NCBI GenBank assembly: GCA_022579005.1 | Contig: MU401636.1 | Location: 1-64,000 of the forward strand | Source: Poronia punctata | Taxonomy: Eukaryota; Ascomycota; Sordariomycetes; Xylariales; Xylariaceae | Direction of reading: 5' to 3' | DNA: 64,000 bases | Shown: positions 58,695-64,000 of the stretch, piece by piece | Layout of the letters: each line of letters starts with the position of its first letter | Position numbering within the stretch: the stretch's first letter is position 1 | Made by a program: the position numbers and the translations under genes | Notes under the pieces: model-generated | What the model saw: only the letters and a program-made list of their open reading frames with translations | Databases searched by the model: none | What the model was told of the DNA's origin: nothing

Positions 58695-61541
58695 ATGTTC
58701 CCAATTGACCCCAGTTTGTTGCCATCCCTGGCTACGCGGAAGGCATTGCTTGTTGTGGACGCGCAGAATGACTTCCTGGCCGAAGGCGGCGCCTTGCCCT
58801 CGAAATTGCCCATGGACCTATCCACAAGGATCAGCGACCTGGCCAACGACTTTCGCGGGCGCGGGGGCGAGGTTATATGGGTACAGAGCCAGTTTCAAGG
58901 CTCTCGACCTCTGGCGGACGAGCAGATCCTACTACCGGACATGCAGGGCTTTTCCGCCGCTGTGGCATCTCCCGCCGGCCGTCGGGTCCGCAATACGGCT
59001 CCAGCCACAGGTCTCATCCCGCCCACCCCTCCCGAAGCTTTCCTCACCTGCAACGACTCCCCAAGGGCTCCAAAATGTGTGCGGGTCGGCGCACCCGGCA
59101 CCGAGATGCACCCAGTCATCAAGCAGGCGGTTGGGCCCAAGGATCACGTGCTGACAAAGTCATTCTACTCCGCATTCAAATCAGACGAGTTACTGAGACT
59201 GTTGCGGGTCAAGCTCGTGACAGAGCTGTTCATCTGTGGGTCGTCGACCGGCGTTGGTGTTATGGCCACGGCCATCGACGCAGCTAGTTACGGGTACACC
59301 ATCACCATTGTAGACGACTGCTGTGGTTCGCAAACCATGACACAACACCGTACAGCTATTCGCCAGATCACCAGTACAACTGGATGTGACGCTCTCCCAG
59401 CGGCCAAGGTACTGGCCGATATGAAGCCAAAGTCCATGACTCCCAACACCCCCAACACCTCCGATCGCGTCGATCATCAGCCTTGGCGTCGCCCGCCCGC
59501 TTCACGGCCTGCGGGCGGCACTTCTTCGGCCGTACGTGCAAAAGGGGGTGACGTCAACGCGGGAACGTCGTCCGCTTCCGAGCTTCAATCTTCCATGGAG
59601 AGGCTGTCACTAAACGGCGACCACGCACATCATCATGCAGCTGCGGTAGGGGCTGGAAATGAAAGTTCTACCAAGCGCCAGCCAGATGCTCTGCTTCCGC
59701 CCACCAACCAAGCGCGTAACTCGTTGGAAGAAGAAGGTAGCGCACAGGTCAACGGCAGATATGGGGCCGCAGCATCTAAAGAGCCGTCCAAACCGCCAGG
59801 CCTCTCTTCGGGACCTGCTGTTCCTAGGGATGCGCGATCCGAGGACGGGGCCACGCTAGGGACATGCGTCGATCCCTTCGTTTCCCAGACTGGTCCTGAA
59901 CAGAGCGGGAAAATCGGCAGGATAGAGTGGGAACTAGACGCAGAATCGCGACTCGACGAGGGTGAGCCCCTTTGTGAAGGAGACACCAAGGTCGTATACC
60001 ATGTGTTGCCGGAACCACTCGTACACGGCATATACGAACGAATCAAGGATGAAATCGATTGGCAGCGCATGTCGCACCAGGGTGGCGAGGTGCCCAGGCT
60101 TGTCGCCGTCCAGGGGGTAGTCGATGTGGACGGCAGCAAGCCAGTCTACCGCCATCCTTCCGATGAATCGCCGCCACTACGGCCCCTCACGCCCGCGGTA
60201 GATGAAATCAGACGGGTTATAGAGGCCAAGCTGGGCCATCCTCTAAACCATGTTTTGATACAGTTGTATCGCCACGCCAACGATTACATATCAGAACATA
60301 GCGATAAGACGCTCGATATTGTCCGAGGCAGTTATATAGCCAACGTGAGCCTCGGGGCTGAGCGGACTATGACACTTCGCACGAAACGGCAACGCAAGGA
60401 GCCATCGAGGACCGGCACTGGCAACGAGCAGCAGGTGTCCCCTTCCACGCTCAAACGTCAGGTACAACGGGCTCGACTCCCGCATAACTCGCTCTTCCAG
60501 ATGGGTCTTGCCACCAACATGCGCTGGATGCATTCCATCCGTCCGGATAAAAGACTAGCTAAGGAAAGGTCGCCGGCCGAGCTAGCGTACGGCGGCGCCC
60601 GTATCTCGCTGACGTTCAGGCACATAGGCACGTTCCTGAATCGTGATGAAGGGCGCATCTGGGGCCAGGGCGCAACGGCCAAGAGCAAAGATGAAGCTTG
60701 CGAGGTTATCAACGGGCAGACACCCGCCGTAGTCTCCATGCTGCGCGCCTTCGGTCGCGAGAACCAGGCGAGCGAGTTCGACTGGGAAGCACACTACGGT
60801 AGCGGCTTCGACGTCTTGCACATCACGGTGGCCGCGCGCCTTTTCTTGTCGACAGACGCCGTCGTCAACATGCGCCTACAGATGATACTCGCAGAGTTAG
60901 GCATCAGTTACGCACGTGGGAGCATGACAGCCTCGTCCTCTCAGTCATCACCTTCAGCTGGCGCCGATGGTCATGCTGCCAGGGCCCGTGGCAGCATGGT
61001 AAGCGGAGGCACAGCTGTTAAATACGTGGACAACGACGAGGCTAAGACGGTCGTAGAAGGCGAGCGGAATATCATGTTGTACCTGCAAAAGAAGGCACCA
61101 CCGAATCCTAGTACAGCTCTCAGCGCAACGAATGACGAAACCCTGACGTTGGAGCGTTTCGAGCAGGGCTTGGGCCTTCTGTCCGAATGGCAGAAAATTT
61201 CTTCCCTTCCCACGCGACTACGTGCCAGTGCCGTCGAGGAGCTATTAGCGCCATGGGAGAGTTTTGCCAAAGAGGGCGACGGATTCATCGCCGGGTCGGC
61301 ACTAAGTTTAGCCGACTTTGCATTCTGGCCGGTTCTGCATGCCATTATCTCTTCACTGGAAGATGGCGGTGTGCGCCAGGATCGGAACCAAGTCCGAGAT
61401 GGCCATAGTGACGGGGACGAGGATAGAGCTCGCCCTAAGCGCTCAGGAAAGCTTCAAATACCCAGCTTGTTGGCATATTACGACCGTCTCCTAGCGAGAG
61501 AGCAGATAAGTCGAATGTTGGCGGATGCAACTCGGACATGA
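58695..61541 (+). CDS. isochorismatase-like / AlkB-like 2OG-Fe(II) oxygenase / GST-like fusion protein
   Basis: One intronless frame of 948 aa with three enzyme-like modules. Residues about 16-245 are isochorismatase-like: Asp22 in VVDAQNDF and Lys155 in TKSFYSAF are kept, but in CGSSTGVGVMATA the nucleophile Cys position is Gly188, so hydrolase activity is doubtful. A low-complexity linker with a His run (HAHHH) covers 250-405. Residues about 410-650 are AlkB-like: YISEHSDKTLD gives the iron ligands His535 and Asp537, His613 in RWMHSIRP is the likely third ligand, and RISLTFR (Arg636/Arg642) is the 2-oxoglutarate end; the substrate could be nucleic acid or protein. Residues about 705-945 look like a glutathione S-transferase: a thioredoxin-like half (MRLQMILAELGISYA, AVKYVD, VVEGERNIMLYL) and a helical half ending LSLADFAFWPVLHAI. 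The start is preceded by tcATGt. Substrates are unknown. Confidence 0.82.
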   Translation: MFPIDPSLLPSLATRKALLVVDAQNDFLAEGGALPSKLPMDLSTRISDLANDFRGRGGEVIWVQSQFQGSRPLADEQILLPDMQGFSAAVASPAGRRVRNTAPATGLIPPTPPEAFLTCNDSPRAPKCVRVGAPGTEMHPVIKQAVGPKDHVLTKSFYSAFKSDELLRLLRVKLVTELFICGSSTGVGVMATAIDAASYGYTITIVDDCCGSQTMTQHRTAIRQITSTTGCDALPAAKVLADMKPKSMTPNTPNTSDRVDHQPWRRPPASRPAGGTSSAVRAKGGDVNAGTSSASELQSSMERLSLNGDHAHHHAAAVGAGNESSTKRQPDALLPPTNQARNSLEEEGSAQVNGRYGAAASKEPSKPPGLSSGPAVPRDARSEDGATLGTCVDPFVSQTGPEQSGKIGRIEWELDAESRLDEGEPLCEGDTKVVYHVLPEPLVHGIYERIKDEIDWQRMSHQGGEVPRLVAVQGVVDVDGSKPVYRHPSDESPPLRPLTPAVDEIRRVIEAKLGHPLNHVLIQLYRHANDYISEHSDKTLDIVRGSYIANVSLGAERTMTLRTKRQRKEPSRTGTGNEQQVSPSTLKRQVQRARLPHNSLFQMGLATNMRWMHSIRPDKRLAKERSPAELAYGGARISLTFRHIGTFLNRDEGRIWGQGATAKSKDEACEVINGQTPAVVSMLRAFGRENQASEFDWEAHYGSGFDVLHITVAARLFLSTDAVVNMRLQMILAELGISYARGSMTASSSQSSPSAGADGHAARARGSMVSGGTAVKYVDNDEAKTVVEGERNIMLYLQKKAPPNPSTALSATNDETLTLERFEQGLGLLSEWQKISSLPTRLRASAVEELLAPWESFAKEGDGFIAGSALSLADFAFWPVLHAIISSLEDGGVRQDRNQVRDGHSDGDEDRARPKRSGKLQIPSLLAYYDRLLAREQISRMLADATRT

Positions 61542-62375
61542 GCGTCAAAATCCTATAAGAAGATGCACATATATTCTGGCCTGTATTATCCTTATTCATT
61601 GGCTTGCGTTTGACGGGGAAAGCAGTAGAAAGCCTTGGTATCTGCAGCAGCAGACATGCTGCCGAGCAGACAGCGGCAGCATGTCAGCGCCAGATAAGGA
61701 TCACGGTTTGCAAGTTATGCACACGCGAAAAGCCTTGGTTATCTGTCACAGATCAATATTTTAATATCAATATCTTATATAACACGCGCGCGTTCAAAAA
61801 AAACTCATCATAGGCCGTAGAAGGTGGCTTCCTTCTGGTTCAATCGTTATCCATTCCGGATTGATAAGTCTAGGTTAGGTACCTCGGAACACTTGTTACG
61901 CGCCGCGAATACAATTTTGGACGGCGTTTAGCTAGGTAGCCCCAGGGGTCACGGCCTCCTCCATCGAAGCTGGAGCGAGATTCTGTAAGTCCTTCTACAC
62001 TTATTTTTTGCTCCTAAACCCCAAACCCCAAACCCCAAACCCAGTTTCAGAAAGAAAGTTCATGTACAATCTTCATGGACCCATCTTTACCCTAGCCCAA
62101 CACCTCCCGTGCGCCTGATGATGGCACCTGTGTTGCATGCTCGGCTCTAAGACGGCCGGACTACCTAGCGCCTGTTAAAACAAGCCAATTTTGTGCCATA
62201 TCCCTCCTAAAGTATTCGTTTCACGCCCCTCGGCCGCGGCTGCCTGGAACCTTCCTGCCAGTAACCAGGAGGTAGCTGTACATGTCGTCGTGAGTGCATA
62301 GGCTAAATCTCTCCTTTATCAGTCTCCCATTTGTATCACTATACCGTTTGTGACGGAATTAATATAGAATGAAGA
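61542..62375. other. convergent 3' intergenic region
   Basis: About 830 bp between two convergent stops. Contains a CCCCAAA microsatellite at 62,012-62,042 and an AT-rich patch near 61,755. No gene is supported. Confidence 0.5.
62012..62042. repeat. (CCCCAAA)n short tandem repeat
   Basis: Three exact 7-bp units from 62,019 with a variant CCTAAA before and CCC after. It resembles a G-rich telomere-like array (TTTGGGG on the other strand) but not the fungal TTAGGG repeat. Confidence 0.8.
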
Positions 62376-63695
62376 CTAGGCCACACCATGGTCAGCCGAT
62401 ATACTAGCTGTTGCATCAGCGAGCATTGTTGCCGGAGGATTAGAGCGACCGTTGACCGCAGTCGCGAAAACATTTGGAAAGGCATTGCGAGATATCGCTG
62501 ACTCGTTGAACGATACTGAGCGTGTTTCCTGGTTTGAAAAGTCGCCTAGGGTTATATTTGGCTGCGGTGTACTTGGATAGTTATTGTTCGTTGCGGTAGT
62601 TGCGGTAGTTGCGGTAGATGAGGGTTGAGTGTCTTGAAGAATAATGACAGGTCGCCTTGCGATCATCTCAAAGACGACAGAACTCCCTTCTTTCTCACTC
62701 ACCGCGCCCTCTCTATCATTCATACTGAGGGCACGCAAGATTTGTTTGTCGATCCGATCAAGCTCGGCATCCAAGAGCTCGCCTTTAAGATAAGCGACAA
62801 TGTCGCGAGTCGGCATGGCAGCAGCACGTGTGAGACGCGATATGGCGCCTCTGATTCCAGCATTGTTCTCACGCTGCCATCGACGGTAGGAAGCTAGAGT
62901 GTGCATCTGCTCTTGAGACGTCATCGGATGGTTGTGACGGGCAACGAGGATTTCGATAAACCAGCGATCACCCTCGCGGCGTAACCGACGGACAGCTGCC
63001 TTCCAAGGGCAGCCGCACTTTTTCGACTCGCGCCGACGCTCACCACGCGACTGGGAGACAAACTCATTACCGCCCTTGTCGCAAGCGAAGTCCTTGCGGA
63101 TAACGTCGCCGCTCGGGTCGTATTTCCCCGACGGCAGCTTCTCTTTCACGGTACGCTTCTGGGACACCCCGTAGCCCGAGGTGAAGACAAATAGCTGCAG
63201 CGCAAAGATGGCATCATCCATCGTACTGTACGGGCCCTTGCTAAGGGACGGGGCGTTGGGCGTGCGGGGGGCAGCGGGCGCGGCAGAGATTGGCTCTGGA
63301 CCATCATTTTCTTCCACGCGACGTTTCTTGTTCCGGCGCTGAATCAGGGTATCCGGAACAGCTAGCCTTTCCGACGCTCTTGGCGAGGCAGTTTGTGTGT
63401 TAGGCTTAGTATCCGTGGTAGGAACCAAGGCCGAAGGTAAATTCCGAGTCTGAGTCTGTATCTGAGTGGTCCTCTGAGTCTGGCCGTGGACCTGCTGGGA
63501 GTTAGGCTGCATTGATGGATGTACGTCGCCATTGAGTATGTCGTTAGTTGAAAGTTGGGCATGTGTCCGTTGTTGCGGTTGCGGCGCAGAAGATGGCGGG
63601 GGCGTCGTTTGGTAGCTGGACTGATTGTATTGTTGCTGCTGCTGCTGATTGAAATACTGTACTGGCGTAAGGACGCCGAACTGGGACGTGACCAT
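62376..63695 (-). CDS. FAR1-type zinc-finger (WRKY-GCM1-like) putative transcription factor
   Basis: One exon, 439 aa. The start at 63695 lies in a strong context (gccATGg). Residues 10-150 are Gln/Pro/Thr-rich and disordered, with a polyQ run at 17-22 and a basic patch RRNKKRR near 120-126. Residues about 155-260 form a FAR1 DNA-binding domain: STMDDAIFALQLFVFTSGYGVS, Cys205 in DFACDKGG, SRGERRRESKKCGCPWKA with Cys227 and Cys229, and ARHNHP with His254 and His256 as the other zinc ligands. The domain is related to Mutator-type transposase DNA-binding domains, but no transposase or MULE part follows, so a domesticated regulator is likely. The C-terminal third has helices near 275-325, then low-complexity sequence. 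Confidence 0.82.
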   Translation of the reverse strand: MVTSQFGVLTPVQYFNQQQQQQYNQSSYQTTPPPSSAPQPQQRTHAQLSTNDILNGDVHPSMQPNSQQVHGQTQRTTQIQTQTRNLPSALVPTTDTKPNTQTASPRASERLAVPDTLIQRRNKKRRVEENDGPEPISAAPAAPRTPNAPSLSKGPYSTMDDAIFALQLFVFTSGYGVSQKRTVKEKLPSGKYDPSGDVIRKDFACDKGGNEFVSQSRGERRRESKKCGCPWKAAVRRLRREGDRWFIEILVARHNHPMTSQEQMHTLASYRRWQRENNAGIRGAISRLTRAAAMPTRDIVAYLKGELLDAELDRIDKQILRALSMNDREGAVSEKEGSSVVFEMIARRPVIILQDTQPSSTATTATTATNNNYPSTPQPNITLGDFSNQETRSVSFNESAISRNAFPNVFATAVNGRSNPPATMLADATASISADHGVA

Positions 63696-64000
63696 GGCGG
63701 CCTTTTAAAGGAGCTTGGGCCAACCCGACCGACTTCGGGCACACAGCGACCTGGAGTCCGAACTGGACAATTTTGTGACGTTTCCAGTAGATAATCAAAG
63801 GTATCGAGTCCGGTTCCTGGATGACGTCGAAGTCAGTAGCTGGTCAGTCAGTAGCTGAGCTGCTGCGTTGGCTGCAGGATGGCGCCCTGATAGGACGTGC
63901 CCATAGGAAGCTTCGATGAACAATTACCGACAAATGGAATCTGCTTTTGTTGTAAATACCTAGGTTGGTTACTCCAATGTCTGCTAACGGGGAGGGCCCC
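63696..64000. other. upstream region of the FAR1-type gene
   Basis: About 300 bp to the window edge, normal composition. Presumed promoter and leader of the minus-strand gene; nothing else is visible. Confidence 0.5.

Noticed and set aside
62012..62042. Chromosome end (telomere)
   Set aside because: Only three units, not the usual fungal TTAGGG, and genes continue on both sides.

Overview
The window is nuclear DNA of a filamentous ascomycete (Pezizomycotina; the RPB2, Ppo and DUF3716 protein types suggest Sordariomycetes, but the genus cannot be read from sequence alone). Evidence: short GT-AG introns of about 50-110 bp with CTAAC/CTAAT branch points, fungal-only families (DUF3716, Ppo fatty-acid oxygenase, fungal DUF2235), and sharply two-phase base composition. 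Gene islands of about 50% GC alternate with nearly pure A+T blocks whose G and C loss looks like repeat-induced point mutation (RIP) of dead transposons.

Layout: 1-2.1 kb RIP block. 2.7-6.3 kb: a class III CoA-transferase (+) and a DUF3716 protein (-). 6.6-7.0 kb: small RIP block with a Z-DNA-prone edge. 7.5-13.0 kb: a large low-complexity protein (+) convergent with ESCRT-I Vps23 (-). 14.6-20.7 kb: indoleamine 2,3-dioxygenase (+) convergent with a seven-exon Ppo-type linoleate dioxygenase/P450 fusion (-). 20.7-24.1 kb: gene-free divergent region rich in a recurring TACGAGTAC motif. 24.1-26.5 kb: DUF2235 alpha/beta hydrolase (+). 27.4-31.3 kb: RNA polymerase II subunit RPB2 (+). 32.3-33.9 kb: RACK1/CpcB (-), whose 260-bp fourth intron carries a U24-like C/D snoRNA. 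34.3-54.4 kb: a 20-kb RIP desert holding a Ty1/copia element (minus strand) interrupted by a Ty3/gypsy element (plus strand), a large foldback palindrome that escaped RIP, and a palindromic TA-flanked MITE. 54.46-55.46 kb: TAF8 (-), alone between two RIP blocks. 55.9-58.2 kb: RIP block. 58.7-61.5 kb: an intronless isochorismatase-like/AlkB-like/GST-like fusion protein (+). 62.4-63.7 kb: a FAR1-type zinc-finger protein (-).

Most island genes are housekeeping: transcription (RPB2, TAF8), translation (RACK1 plus its snoRNA), endosomal sorting (Vps23) and tryptophan breakdown (IDO). The Ppo enzyme is the signalling gene of the window. No biosynthetic gene cluster is evident. The least ordinary items are the three-domain fusion enzyme with a replaced catalytic cysteine, the intron-hosted snoRNA, the nested retrotransposons with two foldback elements, and the unusual base context of surviving C/G in the RIP blocks. 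Splice sites were placed by eye from family conservation and reading frame; none is confirmed by transcripts.
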